Origin: Pseudomonas sp. GM74
GTDB taxonomy: Bacteria; Pseudomonadota; Gammaproteobacteria; Pseudomonadales; Pseudomonadaceae
Reading direction: 5' to 3'
Assembly: GCF_000282455.1 (NCBI RefSeq)
Contig: NZ_AKJG01000095.1
Location: 1-64,000, forward strand
DNA length: 64,000 bases
Shown here: positions 1-9,012 of the stretch, piece by piece
Numbering within the stretch: the first letter of the stretch is position 1
Layout: each line of letters starts with the position of its first letter
Program-made: the position numbers and the translations under genes
The notes under the pieces: model-generated
Seen by the model: the letters and a program-made list of their open reading frames with translations, nothing else
Databases searched by the model: none
Told to the model about the DNA's origin: nothing

Positions 1-60
1 CGTAAAACCAGTAATCGCGGTACGTCAGGCAGACCGCGTCAGCTGGACTCACGACTGCTA

Positions 61-100
61 TGCAGCCGAACGCAGCCTCGCGGGCTCGGCAGCTGCTACA
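61..100. repeat. Palindromic repeat, GCAGCTGCCGA family (type C)
   Basis: An imperfect inverted repeat pairs the GCCGAACGCAGCC arm with the CGGCAGCTGCTAC arm. The same family recurs at 38991-39121 and 41066-41142. It lies just downstream of the chemoreceptor gene and could act as a terminator or mRNA-stabilising stem. Nothing else was recognised in bases 1-108. Confidence 0.6.
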
Positions 101-108
101 AAATCACT

Positions 109-2073
109 TCAAAGCCTGAAATGCCCCACCATCCCCTTCAGCTCAACCCCCAGTTGCGCCAGCTGAATACTGGACGCGGCATTGCCCTGCATCGCCAGCG
201 ATGACTGATCGGCACTGGCGCGAATGCTGGTGACACTGCGATTGATCTCCTCGGCCACCGAGCTCTGCTCCTCGGCCGCCGCGGCGATCTGCTGGTTCAT
301 CTGCTGGATCAACGACACCGCCGCCGCAATGCTTCCCAGCGCACTCTCGGTCTGCAAGGCATCGCTGACCGCCAGCTTCACCAGTTCGCCACTGCTCTGG
401 ATCTGCTGCACCGACGACTGCGCCGCCGAGCGCAAGGCGCTGACCAGGCGTTCGATTTCCTCGGTCGATTGCTGGGTTCGCTTGGCCAACGCACGCACTT
501 CATCGGCCACCACCGCGAAGCCCCTGCCCTGCTCCCCGGCCCGGGCCGCCTCGATCGCCGCGTTCAATGCCAGCAGGTTGGTCTGCTCCGCCACGCTTTT
601 GATCACACTCAACACCGTGCCGATGTTCTGGATTTCCGCGCTCAGGCTTTCGATGCTCGAACTGGCCGAGGTAGCCGAATCCGCCAACTGCTCGATCCGT
701 GCCATGCTCTGGCGCACCACTTGCTGACCACTTTCAACCTTGCCGTCAGCCGTTTGCGCGGCCTGGGCCGCCTCCTCTGCATTGCGCGCGACATCATGCA
801 CCGTGGCCGTCATCTGATTCATTGCGGTGGCGACCTGTTCGGTTTCCTCCTTTTGCGTACTGACTTCGAGATTGGTCTGTTCAGTCACCGCCGACAACGA
901 TTGGGCGGAAGTCGCCAACTGCTCGATACCCGACTGCAAGCCGCTGACTATTTGGCTGAGCCCCGCGCCCATTTGCTGCATTGCCTGCATCAACTGACCG
1001 ATTTCGTCACGGCGGGTCACGTCGATGGTCGCACTCAAATCCCCCGAGGCAATCTGTTGCGCCACCTGAATCACGCTACGCAGCGGTGCCACGATCAACC
1101 GGGTGATGAACCAAGCGGCAACCAGCCCAACCAGCAAGGCCAACGCGGAAGAGCCAATGATCAGCAGCGAGTTCTTTTTCAGTTCCGCCTGCATCGCCAG
1201 GTCTTGCGCGACATAAGCCTGATCCACCCGCTCGACCACTTGGGCTGCGCGCTGGTGCAATTGTTGATAGACGGTTTTTTCCTGCTCCAGCAGGCCGGTG
1301 TACTCGGCGAGCTTGTCACTGAAACTGGCGATATGGCCTGTCACCTCATTGAGGACGGTCTGGTACCCCTCGTCCTTGACCGTGGTCTTGAGCTGCTCGG
1401 CCTGGGCCAGTGCCTGGCTGGCCTGTTCGATCTTGCCCTGCCCGGCGCTGTCGTCGCCTTTGCGGCTTTGATCCAGGCGCACGCGGGCTTCATTCATGGC
1501 TTGCAGCATCAAGCGTGAAACCTGGCTGACCTGGCTGGCCTGCTCGATGAATTGCGCACCGTCCTTGCCTTCGGAATCCTTCAGCGTATAGGTGCCGTCA
1601 TCGGCGAGCCCGGACTGCAATACATCAAGATTATTGGCCACGCTGGACACCGACCAACTGGCCATTTCCAGGGCCAGGTCCTTGGCCTGGGTGAGCGAGA
1701 CAAACTCGTCGAAGGCCTTGCGATAGGCTCCCAGGGACTGTTCGACATCATTCATCACCGGCACGTTGGCCGCGGATGCGGCCTTGAGCTGGCCGGCCAG
1801 GGCGATCAGGCCATCAACGCCCTCGTGCAGGGCATCGACGGTTTTCGGATTGTCGTGCAAGGCGTACTCCTGCTCCAGTAGCCGCACCTTGAGCAAACCG
1901 CTGTTGAGCGATGACATTTGCTTGAGCCCGTCGAAGCGCTGGCTGATGGTTTGCAGGGACCAAACGCCAATGCCCGCCACCAATGCGGTCAACAACAGCA
2001 CCAGGACAAACCCGACACCCAGTTTTTTCGCCATACCGAGGTTGGCAAAACGTCCTTGCACGGCCGAATTCAT
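109..2073 (-). CDS. Methyl-accepting chemotaxis protein
   Basis: This is a 654-aa transmembrane chemoreceptor that would signal to CheA/CheW. A short cytoplasmic N-terminus is followed by TM1 (about residues 15-38), a periplasmic helical sensor region of about 260 residues, TM2 (about 300-325), a HAMP linker and a long methylation/signalling domain with the conserved tip around ALNAAIEAARAGE. The sensor length and helical character fit a helical bimodular (HBM) type domain, which is inference. It ends in GHFRL with no CheR-binding pentapeptide. I chose the ATG at 2073, where the protein starts MNSAVQGRF. The reading frame continues upstream, but that extension is arginine-rich and not receptor-like. 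The ligand cannot be read from the sequence. Confidence 0.93.
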   Translation of the reverse strand: MNSAVQGRFANLGMAKKLGVGFVLVLLLTALVAGIGVWSLQTISQRFDGLKQMSSLNSGLLKVRLLEQEYALHDNPKTVDALHEGVDGLIALAGQLKAASAANVPVMNDVEQSLGAYRKAFDEFVSLTQAKDLALEMASWSVSSVANNLDVLQSGLADDGTYTLKDSEGKDGAQFIEQASQVSQVSRLMLQAMNEARVRLDQSRKGDDSAGQGKIEQASQALAQAEQLKTTVKDEGYQTVLNEVTGHIASFSDKLAEYTGLLEQEKTVYQQLHQRAAQVVERVDQAYVAQDLAMQAELKKNSLLIIGSSALALLVGLVAAWFITRLIVAPLRSVIQVAQQIASGDLSATIDVTRRDEIGQLMQAMQQMGAGLSQIVSGLQSGIEQLATSAQSLSAVTEQTNLEVSTQKEETEQVATAMNQMTATVHDVARNAEEAAQAAQTADGKVESGQQVVRQSMARIEQLADSATSASSSIESLSAEIQNIGTVLSVIKSVAEQTNLLALNAAIEAARAGEQGRGFAVVADEVRALAKRTQQSTEEIERLVSALRSAAQSSVQQIQSSGELVKLAVSDALQTESALGSIAAAVSLIQQMNQQIAAAAEEQSSVAEEINRSVTSIRASADQSSLAMQGNAASSIQLAQLGVELKGMVGHFRL

Positions 2074-2181
2074 TGCTCTTAGTCCCCTGCCAGATTCTGT
2101 AGACGCAGATTCGCAACGGGCCAGTGGCAACACAAGGCTCTGGCGCCGGAATAATGGCAAAAAGCTACGCCAACGTCGTTT

Positions 2182-3573
2182 TCAGAACGCTTGAGGTCGA
2201 TCCCGGGCAGTGGCCCTGAAGAACGCCCGGGCACGCGGATCACAGGCATATGTCACGTTGATACGCTGCCAGTCACTGGCCTCCCCCGAGGGGTTGAAGG
2301 CGGTCTTTGACGACAGCAGTACACCCAGGCGCCGGGCCTGGGTCCGCAGCTGATCGTAGTCGGACATTCGTGATCGCGCCCAGATGAACAAGCCTCCCGC
2401 CGGCTTGCCGAAAATCTCCCATTCGGCATCTTCGAGCATTTGCAACACCGCCAGCCGGTCGCTGCTCAAGCGTTGGCGCTGACGCTGCACCAGTTTGCGG
2501 TAGGCACCGTTAGCCAACAGGCACGCCAGCACCGATTCGCAAAATCGCGAGGCACCCATGCCACTGATCATCTTGACCTCGGCCAGACGCGTAATGACTT
2601 CGGCAGCGGCCACCACGAATCCGACCCGCAAGGAACTGCTGAGTGTCTTGGAAAAGCTGCCCACGTAGATCACGTTGTCGTCCAGTGCAGCCAGACGCGT
2701 ACCGGAACCGCTGTGCAAATCCGCATAAACGTCGTCTTCGATCACCTGCACGCCAAAGGTCCTGGCCAGCTGCAGCACGCGGCGCGCCACGACCGGTGCA
2801 AGGCTGCTGCCAGTCGGGTTGTGATAGAAGCTATTGATCAGCAGCCCTTGAGGCCGGTGTTTGACCAGTACCGATTCGAGCACGTCCACGTCCGGCCCGC
2901 GCGGTGTTCGCGGTACCTCGATCATGTGGATGCCGTGCAGCCTGAGCAGATCGAACAGCACCGGATAACCAGGACTCTCCACGACCACACAGTCACCGGC
3001 CTTGAACAGTGTCCGCACGATCAGGTCAAGCCCCTGACTGGCACCCGCCGTGGTCATGATCCGGTTGTCCTGCGCCCGGATATCCAGCTGCCGGAGGTGC
3101 TTGAGGATCTGTTGTCGCAAGGCCGACAAACCCAGTGGCGTGCTGTAGTTGAACAGGCTGGCCGTGTCGGCACGACTGACTTGCCGAATCGCGTAAATCA
3201 GATCGTCTGTCTCGCGCCAGCTTTCAGGCAGCCCGCCATAGCCCAGTCTCAACTCAGTCGAACAGATCCCGATCTCGGGCTCAGCCCCCTCGAACCAGAC
3301 AGGCTCGTGCTTTGCGCCTGTGGCCAATGCCGGGTCGGCAACCGCATAGCCGGCGCCATGACCTGACACCAGCATCCCCTGCGTCACCAGGCGTTCACAG
3401 GCCTGGGCGACGCTTACCTGACTGAGCAAATTGATCCGCGCGATCTGTCGCACCGAAGGCAGTCGCGTACCGGGCGATACCCCGCTGGAATGAAGCCAGT
3501 GGGTCAGTGCGTCAACAATTTGCTGTACCACGGGCACCAGCGCCTGTCGGTCGATTCTCAATTCCATGAGCAA
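2182..3573 (-). CDS. MocR/PdxR-type GntR regulator with aminotransferase domain
   Basis: A 463-aa fusion of an N-terminal GntR winged helix (about residues 5-80, with the LPSVRQIAR motif) and a class I aminotransferase fold that should bind PLP. The PLP lysine is probably the one in SFSKTLSSSLRVGF. MocR proteins regulate genes of PLP, GABA, taurine or amino-acid metabolism; the target here is unknown and no obvious metabolic partner is adjacent. Two starts are possible: TTG at 3573, with AGGAG five bases upstream, or ATG at 3567, with spacing of about 11. The first has the better Shine-Dalgarno spacing. It is transcribed towards the chemoreceptor gene with a 108-bp gap. Confidence 0.9.
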   Translation of the reverse strand: MLMELRIDRQALVPVVQQIVDALTHWLHSSGVSPGTRLPSVRQIARINLLSQVSVAQACERLVTQGMLVSGHGAGYAVADPALATGAKHEPVWFEGAEPEIGICSTELRLGYGGLPESWRETDDLIYAIRQVSRADTASLFNYSTPLGLSALRQQILKHLRQLDIRAQDNRIMTTAGASQGLDLIVRTLFKAGDCVVVESPGYPVLFDLLRLHGIHMIEVPRTPRGPDVDVLESVLVKHRPQGLLINSFYHNPTGSSLAPVVARRVLQLARTFGVQVIEDDVYADLHSGSGTRLAALDDNVIYVGSFSKTLSSSLRVGFVVAAAEVITRLAEVKMISGMGASRFCESVLACLLANGAYRKLVQRQRQRLSSDRLAVLQMLEDAEWEIFGKPAGGLFIWARSRMSDYDQLRTQARRLGVLLSSKTAFNPSGEASDWQRINVTYACDPRARAFFRATARDRPQAF

Positions 3574-3708
3574 GCAAACTCCTGTTGATTTTGCGAGAAG
3601 CAGTTAATCACAGGAGCGTTCGAGGACATGTGCGACAACGCCGCCAAAACCATTGGATCTAATCATTTGAAACACATTGCCTGGCCCTTTGACGGAACCC
3701 CAAAAAAA

Positions 3709-3796
3709 GTGGGAGCGGGCTTGCTCGCGATCGCGGCGTGTCAGGCGACATCGATGTCGGCTGACACTCCCTCATCGCGAGCAAGCCCGCTCCCAC
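3709..3796. repeat. REPIN, GTGGGAG-outward orientation
   Basis: An inverted pair of REP arms: GTGGGAGCGGGCTTGCTCGCG at the left and its complement ending CTCCCAC at the right. The spacer contains GATGTCGGCTGACAC, shared with other copies in the window. It sits between the MocR regulator and the SDR gene. Confidence 0.9.
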
Positions 3797-3830
3797 AGGT
3801 TCCCGGTGTACCTGGCATCGGTGCATCGTT

Positions 3831-4592
3831 TTAAAACGCGGTGACGCCACCGTCCACAGCCAATGAGTGCCCTGTGGTGAACGCCGCGCCATCGCTGCAC
3901 AGGTAGAGCACCGCGCTGGCGATCTCTTCGACCTTGCCGATGCGACCGACCGGATGCATGGCGTTGGCGAACTCGCCTTTTTTCGGGTCGGCTTCATAGG
4001 CGCGGCGGAACATATCCGTGTCGATCACCGCCGGGCACACCGCGTTGACCCGGATCTTCTTCTTGGCGTATTCAATGGCCGCCGACTTGGTCAGGCCGAT
4101 CACTGCGTGTTTAGAGGCTGCGTAGATGCTCATTTTCGGCGCGGCCCCAAGGCCGGCCACCGACGCCGTATTGACAATCGCGCCGCCCCCTTGCGCCAGC
4201 AGCAGCGGCAACTGATATTTCATGCACAGCCAGACACCTTTGACGTTGACGCCCATGATCGCGTCGAACTCGTCGAGCGTACCTTCGGCCAACTTGCCTT
4301 TCTCGATTTCGATGCCGGCATTGTTGAAGGCATAGTCGAGACGACCGTAAGTATTGATCACCTCCTCCATCAGATTTTTTACATCGCTTTCCAGGGTAAC
4401 GTTGCAGCGCACGAAGGTCGCTTCGCCACCGGCCGTACGAATCAGCGCCACCGTGCCCTCGCCGCCCGCAGTGTCCATATCGGCCACTACTACCTTAAGG
4501 CCCTCGGCGGCAAATGCCTGGGCAGTCGCGCGGCCAATACCGGCCGCCCCGCCTGTTACCACGACCACCTGGCCGGAAAACGTCATGCTCAT
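3831..4592 (-). CDS. SDR family oxidoreductase
   Basis: A 253-aa classical short-chain dehydrogenase/reductase. Visible motifs are the nucleotide-binding TGGAAGIG near residue 12, NNAG near residue 90, and the catalytic Ser...YAASKHA with YxxxK. The C-terminus ends GGVTAF, as is usual in this family. The Asp-containing DMDT after the second strand suggests NAD preference, which is inference. The ATG at 4592 is preceded by GAGGA at good spacing. The substrate is unknown. It is divergent from the CurA-like reductase at 4829, across 236 bp in which I see no gene. Confidence 0.92.
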   Translation of the reverse strand: MSMTFSGQVVVVTGGAAGIGRATAQAFAAEGLKVVVADMDTAGGEGTVALIRTAGGEATFVRCNVTLESDVKNLMEEVINTYGRLDYAFNNAGIEIEKGKLAEGTLDEFDAIMGVNVKGVWLCMKYQLPLLLAQGGGAIVNTASVAGLGAAPKMSIYAASKHAVIGLTKSAAIEYAKKKIRVNAVCPAVIDTDMFRRAYEADPKKGEFANAMHPVGRIGKVEEIASAVLYLCSDGAAFTTGHSLAVDGGVTAF

Positions 4593-4828
4593 TGTTATGT
4601 CCTCGAAAAGAAGAATGCGGGGAATCGCGTAGGACCAGTCTAGCCATGGAGGTCTTGAACACGGCAGCACTATCAAGGCTCCGGTTGGGGGCCCATGAGT
4701 TGCAGTGATGGAACTGCCGTACCAACTATCACTACACTGGATCAACCTGCATTCGCCGCATCAGCCGAACTTGCGGCAACGGCGCTGACCAGCTATCAAC
4801 AAAGCTTCATTCATCTTGAGCGCCTGCC

Positions 4829-5833
4829 ATGACCTCCCAGACCAATCGCCAATTCCTGCTCGCCAAACGTCCGGTTGGCGCGGCGACCCGTGAGACATTC
4901 ACCTACCAGGAAGTACCGGTCGGCGAGCCGGCGGCGGGTCAGATCCTGGTCGAAAACCAATACCTGTCCCTGGATCCGGCCATGCGTGGCTGGATGAACG
5001 AGGGCAAGTCCTACATCCCGCCGGTCGGGCTCGGCGAAGTCATGCGAGCCTTGGGCGTGGGCAAAGTCATTGCGTCGAACAACCCGGGGTTCGCGGTCGG
5101 GGATTACGTCAACGGTGCCCTGGGCGTGCAGGATTTCTTCCTCGGCGAGCCGCGAGGCTTCTACAAGGTCGATCCGAAACTGGCGCCGCTGCCACGTTAC
5201 TTGTCCGCGCTGGGCATGACCGGGATGACGGCGTACTTCGCCCTGCTCGACGTCGGCGCTCCGAAGGCCGGTGACACCGTGGTGCTGTCGGGCGCAGCGG
5301 GCGCCGTGGGCAGCATTGCCGGGCAGATCGCCAAGATCAAAGGCTGCCGGGTGGTTGGCATTGCCGGCGGCGCCGACAAGTGCAAGTTCCTGATCGATGA
5401 GCTGGGTTTCGATGGCGCTATCGACTACAAGAGCGAAGACGTCCTCGCCGGCCTCAAGCGCGAGTGCCCGAAAGGCGTCGACGTTTATTTCGATAACGTG
5501 GGTGGCGACATTCTCGACGCGGTGTTGAGCCGTTTGAACATGAAGGCGCGGGTGGTGATTTGCGGCGCCATCAGCCAGTACAACAACAAGGAGGCGGTCA
5601 AGGGACCGGCCAACTACCTGTCACTGCTGGTCAACCGCGCGCGCATGGAAGGTTTTGTGGTGATGGACTACGCCGCCCAATACGCCAGCGCCGCCCAGGA
5701 AATGGCCGGCTGGATGGCCAAGGGGCAGCTCAAGAGCAAGGAAGACATCGTCGAAGGACTGGAGACTTTCCCGGAGACACTGATGAAATTGTTCAGCGGC
5801 GAGAATTTCGGGAAGTTGGTGCTGAAGATCTAA
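4829..5833 (+). CDS. NADP-dependent oxidoreductase, CurA/YncB-like MDR family
   Basis: A 334-aa zinc-independent medium-chain reductase. The N-terminal segment with LDPAMRGWM is characteristic of the leukotriene B4 dehydrogenase/CurA branch. The Rossmann fold follows with SGAAGAVGSIAGQIAK near residue 155 and a YFDNVGGDILD motif near residue 220. Family members reduce double bonds of alpha,beta-unsaturated ketones and aldehydes with NADPH. It lacks the zinc-ligand pattern of alcohol dehydrogenases. It is a monocistronic gene followed by a REPIN. The physiological substrate cannot be assigned. Confidence 0.92.
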   Translation: MTSQTNRQFLLAKRPVGAATRETFTYQEVPVGEPAAGQILVENQYLSLDPAMRGWMNEGKSYIPPVGLGEVMRALGVGKVIASNNPGFAVGDYVNGALGVQDFFLGEPRGFYKVDPKLAPLPRYLSALGMTGMTAYFALLDVGAPKAGDTVVLSGAAGAVGSIAGQIAKIKGCRVVGIAGGADKCKFLIDELGFDGAIDYKSEDVLAGLKRECPKGVDVYFDNVGGDILDAVLSRLNMKARVVICGAISQYNNKEAVKGPANYLSLLVNRARMEGFVVMDYAAQYASAAQEMAGWMAKGQLKSKEDIVEGLETFPETLMKLFSGENFGKLVLKI

Positions 5834-5849
5834 GGCAACCACAACTAAT

Positions 5850-5952
5850 GTGGGAGCGGGCTTGCTCGCGAAAGCGGTGGGTCAGTCGATATTGATGTCG
5901 ACTGACACGCCCTCTTCGCGAGCAAGTCGGATCGCCGCACCGCCGCTCCCAC
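5850..5952. repeat. REPIN, GTGGGAG-outward orientation
   Basis: The left arm GTGGGAGCGGGCTTGCTCGCG and an interrupted right arm (TCGCGAGCAAG, insertion, CCGCTCCCAC) enclose the conserved spacer with GATGTCGACTGACAC. The right arm carries about 15 extra bases compared with the other copies. It lies between convergent genes. Confidence 0.88.
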
Positions 5953-5973
5953 ATTTGGTTCTGCGTTGTCTGA

Positions 5974-6672
5974 TCAGGCCAGTTCAGCCACGACCGAAGC
6001 CAGTGCCTTCGCTGGATCCGCCGCCTGGCTGATCGGACGGCCGATCACCAGATAGTCGGAGCCGGCATCCAGCGCCTGACGCGGGGTCAGAATGCGACGC
6101 TGATCGTCCTGGGCGCTGCCCGCCGGACGAATCCCCGGGGTCACCAGTTGCAGCGACGGGTGCGCCGATTTCAGCGCCTGGGCTTCCAGGGCCGAGCACA
6201 CCAGGCCGTCCATCCCGGCTTTTTCCGCCAGGGCGGCCAGGCGCAGCACCTGCTCCTGGGGCTCGATGTCCAGGCCGATGCCCGCCAGGTCTTCACGCTC
6301 CATGCTGGTCAACACGGTCACACCGATCAGCAGCGGCTTGGGACCGGTTCGCTGATCCAGCACTTCACGGCACGCAGCCATCATGCGCAGGCCACCGGAG
6401 CAATGCACGTTGACCATCCACACGCCCATTTCCGCAGCCGCCTTGACGGCCATCGCGGTGGTGTTCGGGATGTCGTGGAACTTGAGGTCCAGGAACACTT
6501 CGAAACCCTTGTCGCGCAGGGTACCGACGATTTCCGAGGCGCAACTGGTGAACAGTTCCTTGCCGACTTTGACCCGGCACAGCTTCGGGTCCAACTGATC
6601 GGCCAGCTTCAGTGCGGCGTCACGGGTAGGGAAATCCAGGGCGACGATGATGGGAGTCTGGCAGGCGGACAT
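5974..6672 (-). CDS. pyrF: Orotidine 5'-phosphate decarboxylase
   Basis: A 232-aa enzyme converting OMP to UMP in the last step of pyrimidine synthesis. The family signature DLKFHDIPNT, with the catalytic Lys/Asp, is present near residue 62. The N-terminal IVALDFPTRDAAL and the C-terminal phosphate-binding DYLVIGRPI are also clear. Length matches the bacterial type. The ATG at 6672 gives MSACQTPIIVALD; the frame continues upstream, but without a Shine-Dalgarno sequence or family similarity. It is transcribed alone and is divergent from the two-component operon at 6957. Confidence 0.97.
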   Translation of the reverse strand: MSACQTPIIVALDFPTRDAALKLADQLDPKLCRVKVGKELFTSCASEIVGTLRDKGFEVFLDLKFHDIPNTTAMAVKAAAEMGVWMVNVHCSGGLRMMAACREVLDQRTGPKPLLIGVTVLTSMEREDLAGIGLDIEPQEQVLRLAALAEKAGMDGLVCSALEAQALKSAHPSLQLVTPGIRPAGSAQDDQRRILTPRQALDAGSDYLVIGRPISQAADPAKALASVVAELA

Positions 6673-6956
6673 GAGTGGGCTCTCAGGCAAGTCGAAATCG
6701 GCGCGCATTGTAGCGGAACCAGCGCCGCTGCGGGACCCGATGATCGGTAAATCGTCGCAACGGCTCAGGCAAGACTAGCCCCCAAGGCCATTGTGTCGAG
6801 TTCGATACACACACGACACGCCGGCAACACCCGGGCCCGCTACCCTCGGCAACCGCAACATGTCCCTGCAACGGCACTTCCCGCCTCAGGGCCGGACGCC
6901 TATGCTGGAACCACAACCTCGCAGCCTATCTTTGTGGTTGGCAGCCTACCTGGCAG

Positions 6957-7727
6957 ATGAACGCACGCATGCACAACGCCCAAGCACCCGTGAACGACGA
7001 CCAAAAAACGCCCGGTGACGACAAACGCTGGAGCATTCGCGCCCTGATCGTCGACGATGACGTCCCGATCCGCGAATTGATGATCGACTACCTGGCCCGG
7101 TTCAACATCCACGCCAGCGGCGTCACCGATGGCGCCGCGATGCGCCTGGCGATGCAGGCGGAGCATTTCGATGTGGTGGTGCTCGACCTGATGCTGCCCG
7201 GTGAAGACGGTCTGTCGCTGTGCCGCTGGCTGCGCGCCGAGTCGGACATCCCGATCCTGATGCTCACCGCCCGTTGCGAACCCACCGACCGGATCATCGG
7301 CCTCGAACTGGGCGCCGACGACTACATGGCCAAGCCGTTCGAGCCCCGCGAGCTGGTGGCGCGAATCCAGACCATCCTGCGCCGGGTGCGCGATGACCGC
7401 AGCGAACAGCGGGCGAACATTCGTTTCGACAATTGGCGCTTGAACAGCGTGCTGCGGCAACTGATCGCCGATGATGGCCTGGTGGTGCCGCTGTCCAACG
7501 CCGAATTCCGCCTGCTCTGGGTGTTTATCGAACGTCCGCGCCGCGTGCTCAGCCGTGAGCAACTGCTGGACGCCGCTCGCGGTCGTTCTATCGAAGCCTT
7601 TGACCGCAGCATCGACCTGCTGGTGTCGCGCCTGCGCCAGAAACTCGGCGACGACCCCAAGGCTCCTCAGTTGATCAAGACCGTTCGCGGCGAGGGTTAC
7701 CTGTTCGATGCCCGAGACATCGGCTGA
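6957..7727 (+). CDS. OmpR-family response regulator
   Basis: A 256-aa two-domain regulator. The receiver domain (about residues 27-140) has the acidic pocket VDDD, phospho-acceptor Asp77 in VVLDLMLPGEDG, and the conserved Lys in AKPFEPREL. The C-terminal winged helix (about 155-250) ends in TVRGEGYLF. The first 25 residues are a variable tail, so ATG 6969 is an alternative start. The stop codon overlaps the kinase start as TGATG, so the two are translationally coupled. The regulon is unknown. In the 248 bp between pyrF and this gene I see no other gene. Confidence 0.93.
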   Translation: MNARMHNAQAPVNDDQKTPGDDKRWSIRALIVDDDVPIRELMIDYLARFNIHASGVTDGAAMRLAMQAEHFDVVVLDLMLPGEDGLSLCRWLRAESDIPILMLTARCEPTDRIIGLELGADDYMAKPFEPRELVARIQTILRRVRDDRSEQRANIRFDNWRLNSVLRQLIADDGLVVPLSNAEFRLLWVFIERPRRVLSREQLLDAARGRSIEAFDRSIDLLVSRLRQKLGDDPKAPQLIKTVRGEGYLFDARDIG

Positions 7728-8779
7728 TGCGCGGGCGCTTCGATACGCTGTTCGGCCGCCTGTTTGGCGTGCTGTTGCTGGCGATTATCCTCGCGCACCT
7801 GCTGGCCTTTGCCTGGTTTCACCATTACGGCCCGCCACCACCACCACCGCCTCCACCGGAGTTTTCCGAAGGCCTGGACGGGCCACCCCCGCCAATGGAC
7901 CCAAACCACGAGAAACGGCCACCACGGCCGTGGTTCGGCGGCCCCCTGGTGCCCCTGACGTTTCAGTTGGTCACACTGATCATCGCCGCCTGGTACGGCG
8001 CCAAACTGCTGAGCCGGCCGATCCAGCGCCTGAGCGACGCGGCCGAGCGATTGAGCGAAGACCTCGACAGCCCGCCACTGGATGAATCGGGACCACGGGA
8101 AGCGCGGCAAGCGGCGCACACGTTCAACAAAATGCAGCGCCGCATCCTGGAACAAGTCAAGCAGCGCTCGCGCATGCTCGGCGCGGTGTCCCACGATCTG
8201 CGCACGCCATTGTCGCGGCTCAAGCTGCGGCTGGAGAAAATCGACGACGACAAGCTGCAAGGCCAGATGCGCCAGGACCTCGACGACATGATCAGCATGC
8301 TCGACGCCACCCTCACCTATCTGCATGAACAGCGCACCAGCGAAGCCCCACAGTGGATGGACGTGCAGGCGTTGGTGGAATCCCTGAGCGAAAATGCCCA
8401 GGACCAGGGCGCGAACGTCCAGGCCAGCGGCCACTGCGCGCCCCTACAGGTGCAGCCGATGGCCTTGCGCTCCTGCATCAACAACCTGATGGACAACGCC
8501 TTGCGCTATGCCGGACAGGCGCTGATTACCCTGCAAGACCATCGTGAACAGTTGGTGATTCGGGTCATCGACCACGGCCCGGGCATCGCCCCGGAACAAC
8601 GTGAAGCGGTGTTCGAACCCTTCTTTCGCCTTGAAGGCTCGCGCAATCGCAATTCCGGCGGCGTAGGCCTGGGCATGACCATTGCCCGGGAAGCCGCGCA
8701 ACGAATGGGCGGGCAGCTGACACTGGAAGAAACCCCGGGCGGTGGCCTGACAGCGGTGATACGCCTGCCGCGCGCCTGA
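7727..8779 (+). CDS. Sensor histidine kinase with proline-rich periplasmic loop
   Basis: A 350-aa membrane kinase partnered with the preceding regulator. TM1 is about residues 12-31, followed by a short periplasmic loop, TM2 at about 72-92 and a HAMP segment. The HisKA box has His156 in AVSHDLRTPLSR, followed by an HATPase with NLMDNALRYA and the G-boxes DHGPGIA and GGVGLGM. The loop of only about 40 residues contains nine consecutive prolines and further PP and HH motifs. Such a small loop leaves little room for a folded ligand domain, so sensing may be through the membrane, a partner protein or a metal; that is inference. Confidence 0.93.
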   Translation: MRGRFDTLFGRLFGVLLLAIILAHLLAFAWFHHYGPPPPPPPPPEFSEGLDGPPPPMDPNHEKRPPRPWFGGPLVPLTFQLVTLIIAAWYGAKLLSRPIQRLSDAAERLSEDLDSPPLDESGPREARQAAHTFNKMQRRILEQVKQRSRMLGAVSHDLRTPLSRLKLRLEKIDDDKLQGQMRQDLDDMISMLDATLTYLHEQRTSEAPQWMDVQALVESLSENAQDQGANVQASGHCAPLQVQPMALRSCINNLMDNALRYAGQALITLQDHREQLVIRVIDHGPGIAPEQREAVFEPFFRLEGSRNRNSGGVGLGMTIAREAAQRMGGQLTLEETPGGGLTAVIRLPRA

Positions 8780-8798
8780 AAGCCACACCGGCCCCTTG

Positions 8799-8885
8799 CG
8801 GGAGCGGGCTTGCTCGCGAAAGCGGTGTATCGGTCAACTGATGTATCAACTGACAGATTGCCTTCGCGAGCAAGCCCGCTCCCAC
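8799..8885. repeat. REPIN, GTGGGAG-outward orientation
   Basis: Arms GGGAGCGGGCTTGCTCGCGA and TCGCGAGCAAGCCCGCTCCC face each other across a diverged spacer (CAACTGATGTATCAACTGACA). It lies between the kinase gene and the EF-hand gene. Confidence 0.88.
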
Positions 8886-9012
8886 AGGCTCAGGGGCTTG
8901 GCGATCTATGTGTTTAGCAATCGGTACAAACTCCACATACCCACGACAACTCACCCCTTGAGTCTGCATAAGCCGGTACACCACCGGTTTATCTTTCCAG
9001 GGAGTGAGCCCG

